Assembly: GCA_947488615.1 (NCBI GenBank)
Contig: CANKZU010000010.1
Location: 62,001-126,000 of the forward strand
Length of the DNA stretch: 64,000 nt
Direction of reading: 5' to 3'
From: an uncultured Aurantimonas sp.
GTDB lineage: Bacteria; Pseudomonadota; Alphaproteobacteria; Rhizobiales; Rhizobiaceae
Of the stretch, positions 20,153 to 28,468 are shown in pieces (positions within the stretch are counted from its first letter, which is position 1; each line of letters begins with the position of its first letter). The position numbers were made by a program, and so were the translations under genes. The notes beneath the pieces were generated by a model. That model searched no databases. It saw only the letters and a list, made by a program, of their open reading frames with translations, and was not told the DNA's origin.

Positions 20153-21220
20153 TCAGTTGATGCGCTGTTCGCTGGCCTTGTCGAACAGATGGATCGCCTG
20201 CGGCGAAACCGTGAGACCGACGGGCAGGCCCGGCTTGCGGCGCTCGGAGCGGGGCACGACGGCGACCGTATCGCGGCCGTCGACCTCGACATGCAGCTGC
20301 ACGTCGGCGCCGGTGGTCTCCGACAGCACTACCGTGCCCCGGATCGGACCGTCCTCGGAGACGGCGAGATCATTCGGCCTGACGCCCATGATCACCGTCT
20401 GCCCCTCGCTGGCGCCGGTTTCCATCGGCAGCGGCACCGATACGCCCGGCGTCTTGAACACGGGCCCGGCGGTGCCGCGCGTGACCTCGCCCTCGATGAA
20501 GTTCATCGACGGCGAGCCGATGAAGTCGGCGACATAGATCGAGTTCGGCTTTTCGTAGATTTCGTCGGGTGTGCCGATCTGCATGATCCGGCCGCCATGC
20601 ATTAGGACGATGACGTCGGCCATGCTCATCGCCTCGATCTGGTCGTGGGTGACGTAGATCGTCGTCGCCTTCAGCCGGTCGTGCAATTGCCGGATCTCCA
20701 GGCGCATATGGGCGCGCAGTTTGGCGTCGAGATTCGACAGCGGTTCGTCGAAGAGAAAGACGCCGGCCTCGCGCACCATCGCGCGCCCCATCGCGACACG
20801 CTGGCGCTGGCCTCCGGACAGTTCCTTCGGATAGCGATGAAGGTAATCGGTCAAATTGAGGACGTCGGCCGCCCACTCGACTTTCTGCTTGATTTCCGCC
20901 TTCGGCAGCTTCGCCACCTCCAGGCTGAAGGCGATGTTGTCGTAGACCCGCATGGTCGGATAGAGCGCGTAGTTCTGGAACACCATGGCGATATCGCGGT
21001 CGCGCGGATGCACGCCGTTGACGCGCCGGCCGCCGATTTCGAGGTCCCCGGCTGAGATAGCCTCGAGGCCGGCGGTCATACGCAAGAGCGTCGTCTTTCC
21101 ACAGCCCGACGGTCCCAGCAGCACGACGAATTGGTGATCCTCGATGCGAAACGAGATGTCCCGCATCACCTCGACCGAGCCGAAGGATTTCCCGATGTTC
21201 TTGTATTCGACGCTGGACAT
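20153..21220 (-). CDS. Carbohydrate ABC transporter ATPase (UgpC/MalK type)
   Basis: A 355-aa cytoplasmic ATPase of the CUT1 sugar importer class. Walker A GPSGCGKTTLLRM, Q-loop, signature LSGGQRQRVAMGRAM, Walker B VFLFDEPLSNLDAKLR, then the regulatory OB-like C-terminal domain. It powers the two permeases at 23673-25447. Last gene of an eight-gene minus-strand transcription unit that starts at the glycerol-1-phosphate dehydrogenase gene. Confidence 0.95.
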   Translation of the reverse strand: MSSVEYKNIGKSFGSVEVMRDISFRIEDHQFVVLLGPSGCGKTTLLRMTAGLEAISAGDLEIGGRRVNGVHPRDRDIAMVFQNYALYPTMRVYDNIAFSLEVAKLPKAEIKQKVEWAADVLNLTDYLHRYPKELSGGQRQRVAMGRAMVREAGVFLFDEPLSNLDAKLRAHMRLEIRQLHDRLKATTIYVTHDQIEAMSMADVIVLMHGGRIMQIGTPDEIYEKPNSIYVADFIGSPSMNFIEGEVTRGTAGPVFKTPGVSVPLPMETGASEGQTVIMGVRPNDLAVSEDGPIRGTVVLSETTGADVQLHVEVDGRDTVAVVPRSERRKPGLPVGLTVSPQAIHLFDKASEQRIN

Positions 21221-21263
21221 GAAAACGGGCTTCCTTTGGGGGTAGCGATGCGAGGCGGTCGGC

Positions 21264-21989
21264 TCAGTGGCGCTGGCGGGTCGGCGTCAGGACGATTTCC
21301 TGCACCAGCGCGTTTTGCGGCATCCGGTAGGTCGTCAGGATCAGGTCGGCGACATGCTCCGGCCCGATGCCGCCGCCGATCGCGACCTTGTTGGCCTTGT
21401 AGGCGGCGAGCGTGTCGGGATCGTTGACGCCGGACAGAACCTCGGTCTCGATGACGCCGGGCGAGATCACCTGCACGCGGACATTGTAGCCGGACAGATA
21501 TTCCCGGAGACTTTCCGAGACGGCGTGGACGAAGAACTTGGTGCCGCAATAGACGGTATGGTCGGGATAGATCTTGCGACCGGCGATCGAACTCATCATC
21601 ACCAGGGTGCCGCGCTGACGCTGCATCATGCCGTTCATCACGGCATGGACGGTGTTCATCACGCCCTTGGTGTTGATGTCGATCATCGCGTCCCATTCCT
21701 CTGGCGGTTGGGTGGCGATATCGGCGAGATGGGCGACGCCGGCATTGGCGAACATGAGGTCCACCGGCCCGAATTTCGCTTCGCCCTTGGCGACCGCCGC
21801 CTTGATCGCGTCCCGGTCGCGCACGTCCACCTTGGCCAGGACGGCGTTCGGCAGGCCGAGCGCCTCCATGCGGTCCATGCGCCGCGCCATCAACAGCAGC
21901 GGGTGGCCGGCCGCTGAAAAGGCCCACGCCGTCGCCTCGCCGATGCCGGAGCTGGCTCCGGTGATGGCGATGAGGGGTTTGTCAGTCAT
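21264..21989 (-). CDS. Short-chain dehydrogenase/reductase (SDR)
   Basis: A 241-aa classical SDR. Cofactor motif TGASSGIGEATA, NAG motif FANAGVAHL, catalytic Ser-Tyr-Lys in MMSSIAGRKIYPDHTVYCGTKFFV (Tyr and Lys spaced YxxxK as YCGTK). Such enzymes commonly oxidise a polyol or sugar hydroxyl; within this operon it probably performs the first oxidation of the imported substrate or a later alcohol/ketone step. It lies between the solute-binding-protein and ATPase genes, an unusual place for an enzyme. Confidence 0.92.
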   Translation of the reverse strand: MTDKPLIAITGASSGIGEATAWAFSAAGHPLLLMARRMDRMEALGLPNAVLAKVDVRDRDAIKAAVAKGEAKFGPVDLMFANAGVAHLADIATQPPEEWDAMIDINTKGVMNTVHAVMNGMMQRQRGTLVMMSSIAGRKIYPDHTVYCGTKFFVHAVSESLREYLSGYNVRVQVISPGVIETEVLSGVNDPDTLAAYKANKVAIGGGIGPEHVADLILTTYRMPQNALVQEIVLTPTRQRH

Positions 21990-22023
21990 GCTGTGTCGTC
22001 CGGTTCCTGTTCATCTGGGTATG

Positions 22024-22060
22024 GGCCGGCCGCCGCGCGGGAGAGGCGCGGCGGCCGGCC
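22024..22060 (-). promoter_or_regulatory. 15-bp perfect hairpin after the solute-binding-protein gene
   Basis: GGCCGGCCGCCGCGC (22024-22038) and its exact complement (22046-22060) flank a seven-base loop, nine bases after the stop of the solute-binding-protein gene. No T run follows on the minus strand, so it looks like an mRNA-stabilising or processing hairpin that raises binding-protein levels over the downstream SDR and ATPase. Confidence 0.7.
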
Positions 22061-22069
22061 GCTGTCGCC

Positions 22070-23581
22070 TCAGCCCTTGAGGACCGAGGAAACGTTTGCG
22101 GCGATCTCGTCCAACGCGGCCTTGGGGCTGTCGAACTCGCCGGCGAAATAGCGGCCGAGACCGACCGGGATCGTGTCGCTGGAGATTTCCGCCCATTCCG
22201 GCAGATCCGGCTCGGAGCCCATATATTCCGCGATCGTCTCGCGAACGACCGGCAGATGCCGGGTAGTGCCGGCGCCGACCTTGGCGTTGGCGAGCACCCG
22301 AGGATCGTCGTAGACGCTGGCGCGGGTCGGTCCCGTGCCGCCACCGAGGACGGTGATCAGCGCCTGGGTATCAGCCGATGTCGCCCACTGCATGAATACC
22401 CAGGCGGCGTCCGGGCTCTTGGAGTATTTCGATACCGCCAGACTCGAACCACCCTGGTGACCGACGCCCGGAATCTCGCCGAAACCGGTCTTGTCCGGCG
22501 TGACGAGGCTCGTCGCCTTCGGCGGAATCGCGGCTTCCATCAGGCCGGAAATCTTGCCCGACTTCGGATCGTCGAAGAACGGGAAGAACTCGCCCCAGGA
22601 AAGCATCGAAGCCGCGACACCCTGGCTGACCGACTGGCCCTGTCCGTCCCAGGTCCAGCCATCGACGCCCGGCGGCATCGTCGCCTTCAGCTTGTCCCAG
22701 TATTCCATCGCCGCGAGGCCGGCTTCGTTGTTGCCGGCGAAATTGTTGTCGGCATCGAAGATCTGGCCGCCGTGACCCCACAGCCAGGCCGTCCAGTCGC
22801 ATTCCAGGCTGTAGTGGCCGGACTTCATCTGGCCGGTGGTGCCGTACAATTCCGGTCCCTTGGCGTCGGTGATCGCCTTGGAGTTGGTGAGAAGCTCGTC
22901 CATCGTTTCCGGCGCCTTCAGGCCGAGCTCGTCATAGATGTCCTTGCGATACTGCATGATGAAGATCGGGATGTCGTAGGGAACGCCGACCCAGCGATCC
23001 TCGTATTTGGCTATGCCGTCGACCAGCGCCGGCAGGAAATCGTCCATATTGTAGTCGGGGTAGGCGAGGTCGGGCTTTGCCTCGTATTGCTCGCGCGGAT
23101 CGAAGACATCCTGGCTGAAGCTCGCCGCCCAGCTCTGGTCGATATAATAGAGGTCGTAGGTGCCAAGGCCCGAGGCGACGTCGAGGGTCAGCTTCTGCAG
23201 CACCTGCTCCAGCGGCAACACCTCGATCTCGACCGTAATGCCCGTCGCTTCCTCGAAATAGCCCTTCAGGCTGTTGGCGATGGCGTTGGATGGCGGCGTC
23301 GACTCAGTGGCGAGGCGCAGCGTCGTGCCGGCGAAGGGCTTGCCGACATCGGCCAGCCATTTCATCATCTCCGCCGAGGGCTCCAGCGAGCCCTGCGCGA
23401 AGGCCGACGGGGCGAGGTTGAGGAACGGCCGGCCGTTGCCCATGCCGAAGCCCAGGCCGAGCGCGCCGACCGAAAGGCCGAGCTTGCCGGCCGAGCGAAG
23501 GAAGCTGCGCCGGTCCATCCGGCCATTGACGTAGCGGTCGGTCACCGACGCCAGATAATTCTTGCGCTGCCAGTCTTTCAT
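22070..23581 (-). CDS. ABC transporter solute-binding protein, Tat-exported
   Basis: A 503-aa periplasmic receptor of the extracellular solute-binding family 1 (CUT1). The N-terminus has a twin-arginine motif, MDRRSFLRSAGKLGL, then a hydrophobic stretch and a cleavage region near APSAFAQGS. Domain signs include GLGTYDLYYIDQSW, WVGVPYDIPIFIMQYRKDIY and WVFMQWATSADTQA. The start at 23581 (MKDWQRKNY) is preceded by GGAGGAGAA. It captures the sugar or polyol for the two permeases. Ligand unknown; large CUT1 receptors bind di- and oligosaccharides, polyols or glycerol derivatives. Confidence 0.93.
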   Translation of the reverse strand: MKDWQRKNYLASVTDRYVNGRMDRRSFLRSAGKLGLSVGALGLGFGMGNGRPFLNLAPSAFAQGSLEPSAEMMKWLADVGKPFAGTTLRLATESTPPSNAIANSLKGYFEEATGITVEIEVLPLEQVLQKLTLDVASGLGTYDLYYIDQSWAASFSQDVFDPREQYEAKPDLAYPDYNMDDFLPALVDGIAKYEDRWVGVPYDIPIFIMQYRKDIYDELGLKAPETMDELLTNSKAITDAKGPELYGTTGQMKSGHYSLECDWTAWLWGHGGQIFDADNNFAGNNEAGLAAMEYWDKLKATMPPGVDGWTWDGQGQSVSQGVAASMLSWGEFFPFFDDPKSGKISGLMEAAIPPKATSLVTPDKTGFGEIPGVGHQGGSSLAVSKYSKSPDAAWVFMQWATSADTQALITVLGGGTGPTRASVYDDPRVLANAKVGAGTTRHLPVVRETIAEYMGSEPDLPEWAEISSDTIPVGLGRYFAGEFDSPKAALDEIAANVSSVLKG

Positions 23582-23672
23582 GGTCTCGTTCTCCTCCGTT
23601 AGCGACAGTTGGGGCCCGCCTGTCTTTGCGGGTATGCGCCGTGCCGCCTCCCTCCTCGGAGGCAAACGCGGG

Positions 23673-24548
23673 TTACTGCTTGAGCGAGCCCATCGTCAGG
23701 CCGCGCACCAGATGCTTCTGCACCGCCAGCACGAAGATGAAGGCGGGAACGATCGCGGCCGCGCCGAGCGCCGCCATGTTGCCCCAGGCGGTTCCAACCG
23801 AGGTGACGAAGGTCGTCGAGACCACCGGCACCGTCTTGATGTCGGTCTGGGTCAGCGTCAGCGCGAACAGGAATTCCGTCCAGGAAAAGATGAAGCAGAG
23901 AACCGCCGTCGCGGCGATGCCGCCGCGCGCCATTGGCAGGACCACGCGGCGGAAGATCAGCCAGCGGCTCGCCCCGTCGACGATGGCGCTTTCGTCGATC
24001 TCGGTCGGGATGTCGTCGAAGAAGCTCTTCATCAACAGCACGGCCAGCGGCAGGTTCATCAGCGCGTGGATGAGGATCATGCCGAGATAGGTGTCCAGCA
24101 GGCCGAGCGTCTTGTACATGAAGAACATCGGGATCGCGACGGCGACCGGCGGCATCATGCGCGTCGACAGCACCCAGCCGACGAAGGCATGGCGGCCACG
24201 AAACTGGATGCGCGACAGAGCGTAGGCCGCGAGTGTCGCGATGATCAGCGCCAAAACGGTCGATCCGCAGGCGATGACGATCGAATCCCACAGCCGCGGC
24301 CCCATGAAGAAATTGCCGCCGCCCGGCGTCACGGTCAGGCGACCGCCATCGCCGAAAGTGATGCCGAAGACCTTCTGGAAATTGTCGAGCGTCGGAGCGA
24401 AGTCGAAGACGATCGGCGGCCGCGAGAAGATGTCGCGTCCGTCACGGAACGCGACGCTCGTCCAGTAGTAGATGGGGAAGAAGAACAGCCCCACCACGAC
24501 CCAGGCGAACAGGATGCGGAGCATCCGGGGGAAAAACGCGGTCTGCAT
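23673..24548 (-). CDS. Carbohydrate ABC transporter permease (MalG type)
   Basis: A 291-aa inner-membrane permease with about six helices. The EAA loop is seen as EIDESAIVDGASRWLIFRRV, and the helix before it reads LAAYALSRIQF. Its start overlaps the stop of the other permease (ATGA at 24548), showing translational coupling. A loop at about residues 45-75, with GDGGRLTVTPGGG, is longer than in MalG-like proteins in general. Confidence 0.93.
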   Translation of the reverse strand: MQTAFFPRMLRILFAWVVVGLFFFPIYYWTSVAFRDGRDIFSRPPIVFDFAPTLDNFQKVFGITFGDGGRLTVTPGGGNFFMGPRLWDSIVIACGSTVLALIIATLAAYALSRIQFRGRHAFVGWVLSTRMMPPVAVAIPMFFMYKTLGLLDTYLGMILIHALMNLPLAVLLMKSFFDDIPTEIDESAIVDGASRWLIFRRVVLPMARGGIAATAVLCFIFSWTEFLFALTLTQTDIKTVPVVSTTFVTSVGTAWGNMAALGAAAIVPAFIFVLAVQKHLVRGLTMGSLKQ

Positions 24549-25447
24549 CACCACTTCACCTTCGCGAGCTTGATGAACAGATTGGCGAGAACCAGGATGA
24601 TCGCGAGCGTGACGAGGCTGAGCGTCGCGCCGTATCCCCATTTGATGAAGGAGAAGGTCTGCTGCCAGGCATAGAGGCTGAGCGTGTAGGTAGCGGTGCC
24701 CGGCCCGCCCGAGGTCATCACGAAGACGTAGTCGAACACCCGGAACAGATCGATGCCGCGGATCAGGACGGCGATGGCGATCACCTTGGACATCATCGGA
24801 AGGGTCAGCCGAACGAAGGTCTGGATGGGGCTGGCGCCATCGATCATCGCGGCCTCGTAGGGCTCGGTGGGAAGCGCGCGCAGACCAGCCAGGAGGATCA
24901 GCACCATGAACGGTGTCCACTGCCAGATCTCGGCGAGCAGCACGCCGGCGAGCGCCAGCGACGGCGTCGCCAGGATCGGCGTTTCGGGGCTGAGGACGCC
25001 GATCATCTGGAGGAAGAAGGTCAGCACGCCGAACTGCGAATCCTCCATCAGGAGGAACATCATGCCAACGATCGCGGGCGGAACGACCAGCGCCATCGTC
25101 AACAGACCGCGCAGAATGCCGAAGCCCGGCTCGTCGGAATCGAGCAGCAGCGCAATTCCCATGCCGAGCGCCAGTTCGAAGACCAGTGCGATGATGAAGT
25201 AGAGAAAGGTCACGCCGAGGGACTGCCAGAAGCGGCTGTCCTCCCACAGCTGCATCCAGTTCTGCCCGCCGACATATTCCAGCACTCGCCGGCGCGGCAC
25301 GAATTCGTGGAAGCTCAGCCAGATATTGTAGATCAGCGGAAAGATGGTGAAGACCACGAGAATCGCGATCAGCGGCAGGAGCCACGGTAGCGGGTGGTCC
25401 GAGATGACGGTGCGGCGGACGAGATTGGCCGACGGGGTCACGCGCAA
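24548..25447 (-). CDS. Carbohydrate ABC transporter permease (MalF type)
   Basis: A 299-aa inner-membrane permease of the CUT1 family; six helices, with the EAA loop YEAAMIDGASPIQTFVRLTLP and the following helix of the coupling region. Partner of the 23673-24548 protein in the import channel. The gene starts 88 bases after the aldolase stop, so it belongs to the same unit. Confidence 0.93.
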   Translation of the reverse strand: MRVTPSANLVRRTVISDHPLPWLLPLIAILVVFTIFPLIYNIWLSFHEFVPRRRVLEYVGGQNWMQLWEDSRFWQSLGVTFLYFIIALVFELALGMGIALLLDSDEPGFGILRGLLTMALVVPPAIVGMMFLLMEDSQFGVLTFFLQMIGVLSPETPILATPSLALAGVLLAEIWQWTPFMVLILLAGLRALPTEPYEAAMIDGASPIQTFVRLTLPMMSKVIAIAVLIRGIDLFRVFDYVFVMTSGGPGTATYTLSLYAWQQTFSFIKWGYGATLSLVTLAIILVLANLFIKLAKVKW

Positions 25448-25535
25448 GCCCTCCCCGTCCGGCGGACGCCAGCCCTCGGCGCATCAAACCTCCGCCGCAA
25501 GGCCGCGCGGTGGAAACGGATCGCGGCGCGCGTCC

Positions 25536-26213
25536 TCATCGCTTCGACGCTCCCTTGCGAGACTGCAGGCCGTAGCTGCCGAATCCTTCCAACACCTCCG
25601 CGATTTCCGCGTCGCTGAGAATAACCGGGCCGCCGTCGAGCTGCAGGCTGTGATGGTACTGCTTGGCCAGCGTCTCCAATTCGACCATGCGCCACATCGC
25701 CTTGTCGAGATCGCTGCCGATGGTAATGGCGCCGTGGTTGGCGAGCAGGCATCCCGTCCGGTCTGCCAGGGCCGTCAGCGCCTCGTGGGAGAGTTCCGGT
25801 GTGCCGTAGCGTGCGTAGCCCGAGCAACGGACGTCGGTGCCGCCGAACACCGCGACCATGTAATGGCAGGCTGGAATCGCGCGGCGGGTGATCGCCAGCG
25901 TGGTGGCGAAGGTCGGATGCGCATGGACGACCGCCCCGGCATCGGGACGTGCGCGCAGGATGTCGCGGTGAAAGCGCCATTCGGTCGACGGCTTCAACGG
26001 TCCCGACCAGTCCGTGCCGTCGCCATCAAGGGGCATGAAAACGATTTTTTCCGGCGTCAGCTCCTCATAGGGCGTGGCGCTCGGGGTCAAAAGCATCGCC
26101 TCGCCGTGGCGCGCGGATATGTTGCCGGACGTGCCCTGGTTGATGCGGTTGCGGTTCATCTCCAGGCAGAGGTCGATAATCTTCTGCCGCAAGGCCCGTT
26201 CGCTATCGCGCAT
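25536..26213 (-). CDS. Class II aldolase, FucA-like
   Basis: A 225-aa zinc aldolase of the FucA/AraD family. GTSGNISARHGEAMLLTPS, catalytic acid near PSTEWRFHRDI, zinc histidines in VVHAHPTFATTLA and LLANHGAITIG. FucA-type enzymes cleave a ketose 1-phosphate into dihydroxyacetone phosphate and an aldehyde. Its start overlaps the end of the HAD gene. With a FGGY kinase in the same regulon it would split a phosphorylated ketose; the sugar is not identifiable from sequence. Confidence 0.88.
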   Translation of the reverse strand: MRDSERALRQKIIDLCLEMNRNRINQGTSGNISARHGEAMLLTPSATPYEELTPEKIVFMPLDGDGTDWSGPLKPSTEWRFHRDILRARPDAGAVVHAHPTFATTLAITRRAIPACHYMVAVFGGTDVRCSGYARYGTPELSHEALTALADRTGCLLANHGAITIGSDLDKAMWRMVELETLAKQYHHSLQLDGGPVILSDAEIAEVLEGFGSYGLQSRKGASKR

Positions 26214-27045
26214 CGGCCGCCTCCCGCTGCTGTATCCCGCTCTCGCCCAGGCCGCGCGCCGAAAGAACGGCCTCGGCGATCTCGACGAAGCCCTCGCCCC
26301 CCGCGCGCGCGGTTACGAAGGCGGGCTCGGAATCCATCTCGCCGGTGAAATCGAGAACGTTGGCGACCCCGCAGCTATTGGGAAAGAAGCCGAACATCGG
26401 CGCGTCGTTGGGACTGTCGCCGGCAAAGACGATCCGGTGCTTCTCGGCATCGAGGTCGATGCGAAGAATCTCGTCCGCGAAGCGCCGGGTCATCGACAGC
26501 TTGTCGTAGTCGCCGAACCAGCCATTGACGTGAATCGAGGAAATTTTCGCGACCGCGCCCTCCTCCTCGAAAATCGTCTTGATCCGGACGATATCGGCCT
26601 TTCCGAGCGGTGCGACATCCTCGCAGAAGTCGATGGCGAGATCGGCTTCCCGGTAGAGCTGATCGGCGGAAATCGCCGAGCCCGGCACTTCGGCGAGGAT
26701 CCGCCGACCAACTGATTCGAGCCGCTTGCGGTTGGCTGCGCGCTCGAAATCGCTGGCGAAGAAGGAGCGGCGCATCCGCCGTTGCGCGCTGTCATAAGCG
26801 AAATAGAAGGCGCCGTTCTCGCCGACGACACCGGTCACCGGCCAGAAGCGGGCGACCATGTCGCACCATCCGGCGGGGCGGCCGGTGATCGGCGCGACGA
26901 ACAGCCCCGCGTCATGCAGCGCCTCCAGCGCAGCGTAGGACGCCGCGGGCAGCCGGCCATCGGTCGTCAACGTATCGTCGATGTCGGCGAAGACGCCGAT
27001 GATCGATGCTGCCACATCCGGGGGCATTTGCGAGATCGGGCGCAT
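26203..27045 (-). CDS. HAD-family phosphatase (type IIB, Cof-like)
   Basis: A 280-aa cytosolic HAD hydrolase. The nucleophile motif is FADIDDTLT, motif II ITGRP, and motif IV GDSPNDAPMF. The large insertion between motifs II and III marks subclass IIB (Cof / sucrose-phosphate phosphatase-like), acting on sugar phosphates. The start ATG 27045 lies two bases after the stop of the upstream glycerol-1-phosphate dehydrogenase gene; longer frames read through that gene and are spurious. Confidence 0.88.
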   Translation of the reverse strand: MRPISQMPPDVAASIIGVFADIDDTLTTDGRLPAASYAALEALHDAGLFVAPITGRPAGWCDMVARFWPVTGVVGENGAFYFAYDSAQRRMRRSFFASDFERAANRKRLESVGRRILAEVPGSAISADQLYREADLAIDFCEDVAPLGKADIVRIKTIFEEEGAVAKISSIHVNGWFGDYDKLSMTRRFADEILRIDLDAEKHRIVFAGDSPNDAPMFGFFPNSCGVANVLDFTGEMDSEPAFVTARAGGEGFVEIAEAVLSARGLGESGIQQREAADAR

Positions 27046-27047
27046 CG

Positions 27048-28394
27048 TCAACGCTCCGCCGCCGCGAAATCGGCCAGGAGACCGGCGTCGTCCGCGATGT
27101 CGAGGACCGAGAAGCGATTGCGCATCTCGCGGCAATGAAGCACCGCCTCGCGGTAGAAATCCACCGGCACGCCGAGTTGCGCCGCCGTCGTAGCGCCGCC
27201 CGCATCGCGAAGCAGCCGCTCCATCTCGTCCGCCGGGATCGCGAAGCGGAGACATTCCTGGCGAAGCTCCGGCCAGATCTCCTTCATACGAACGTTCAGC
27301 CGGTCCGCGCCGGCCTGGTCGAGCGCCTTCTTGTGGTATTCCTCCAGACATTGGGCGGCGATCGCCGGACCCATCCGCCGGACCATGCCGGCCTCGTCGA
27401 TACGGGTCGGGCGCACCGTCGGCGGCGTGTCGGAGGCGAGGATGCGCTGCTGCAGCCGCGCCATGGTCAGCGAGGCGACGCCGACCTGTTCGCCATGCAA
27501 CGTGCCGGGATGCCCGTCGCCGGCAAAACAATCGATGTAATGGGATATCTGATGCTCGCCCATCGAGCCATGATGGGAGACGCCGGTAAAGGCGATTCCG
27601 AGGCCGCACAAGGTCAGGACGCGATAGAGATAGCCGATCGCCTCCACGTCTCCGGTCGCGATACCGGCAGCCCGGGCGTTCAGTTCCCGTTCGTCGGCTT
27701 CCTGAATAGTGTAGGGCACCTGCTGGTATTCGGTGCCGAGCAGCCGGTGCGAGACCCACCAGTCGATCTGCGCGACCGAGCGCGCCAGACAATCGCCGAA
27801 ACCGGCCGCCGCCAGCCGCCGCGGCGCTACCGCCGCCACGCCGAGATCGACGAAGAAGCCGCGCGGCGCGATCGAGGGCAACGAAACCTTCAAGCCGCTG
27901 TCCAGTGTGATCGAGGCGGTCGAGGACGTATAGCCGTTCATCGAGGCGGCGGTGCCGAAGACGCAATAGGGCCGCCTGTCTTCCGCGACGACGTATTTGA
28001 CCAGGTCGTTGACGGTGCCGGAGCCGACCGCAATGGCGCCGTCGAACCCTGTGAGCCGCCGTCTGAGCGCAACGATATGGGCCATGTCGGCATGCGGATT
28101 GTCGAGCAGGATGACAGTGACGTCCCACCCAACCAGCGCCTTTGCGACACGATTGCCCAGCGCCGCGAATGTCGCCGCGTCGGCGACCAGGGCGATCCGG
28201 CCGCCGAGATTCATCGCATCGACGAGTTCGGCTTCCCGTCCCGCCAGACTCTCCGCGATGACAACGCGGTCATAATCGACCGCGGCCGGCGCGCCGGACT
28301 CCGGATGGATCCACCGCCCGTCAATGATCTCGTCGATGAGCGACGTCCAATTGCGCTCATCGCCGAGGGAGCATGGCTCCCGGATGTCCGACAT
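27048..28394 (-). CDS. Glycerol-1-phosphate dehydrogenase-like (AraM/EgsA family)
   Basis: A 448-aa metal-dependent dehydrogenase of the AraM/EgsA family, which interconverts dihydroxyacetone phosphate and sn-glycerol 1-phosphate with NAD(P)H. NAD-binding GSGTVNDLVKYV, substrate loop GTAASMNGYTSSTASI, and metal ligands near SHHGSMGEHQISHYID and HGEQVGVASL. The start at 28394 (MSDIREPC) is fixed by GGGAGG four bases upstream. First gene of the minus-strand operon, facing the SorC-type regulator. It is a catabolic setting, so oxidation of glycerol 1-phosphate or a related C3/C4 polyol phosphate is plausible. Confidence 0.87.
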   Translation of the reverse strand: MSDIREPCSLGDERNWTSLIDEIIDGRWIHPESGAPAAVDYDRVVIAESLAGREAELVDAMNLGGRIALVADAATFAALGNRVAKALVGWDVTVILLDNPHADMAHIVALRRRLTGFDGAIAVGSGTVNDLVKYVVAEDRRPYCVFGTAASMNGYTSSTASITLDSGLKVSLPSIAPRGFFVDLGVAAVAPRRLAAAGFGDCLARSVAQIDWWVSHRLLGTEYQQVPYTIQEADERELNARAAGIATGDVEAIGYLYRVLTLCGLGIAFTGVSHHGSMGEHQISHYIDCFAGDGHPGTLHGEQVGVASLTMARLQQRILASDTPPTVRPTRIDEAGMVRRMGPAIAAQCLEEYHKKALDQAGADRLNVRMKEIWPELRQECLRFAIPADEMERLLRDAGGATTAAQLGVPVDFYREAVLHCREMRNRFSVLDIADDAGLLADFAAAER

Positions 28395-28407
28395 GTCGCC
28401 TCCCATT

Positions 28408-28468
28408 TGTCGACATCTGACACCGGCATTTTGCATTTGTCAAACAGATGACAGAACCATTTGACAAA
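28408..28468. promoter_or_regulatory. Repeated TGTCR-N-TGACA sites, likely SorC operators
   Basis: The divergent promoter region carries two related dyads: TGTCGACATCTGACA at 28408-28422 and TGTCAAACAGATGACA at 28438-28453, 30 bases apart (about three helical turns), both preceded by ATT. A third palindromic element TTTGACAAA follows at 28460-28468. The array between a SorC-type regulator and its divergent target is what cooperative operator binding would need. Confidence 0.65.

Noticed and set aside
23673..25487. 604-residue apparent double permease
   Set aside because: The upstream half is the wrong frame of the MalF-type permease; the real genes overlap by ATGA at 24548.
26203..28128. 641-residue apparent fusion protein ending in the HAD domain
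   Set aside because: The first 360 residues are an out-of-frame reading of the glycerol-1-phosphate dehydrogenase gene; the HAD gene has its own start at 27045.
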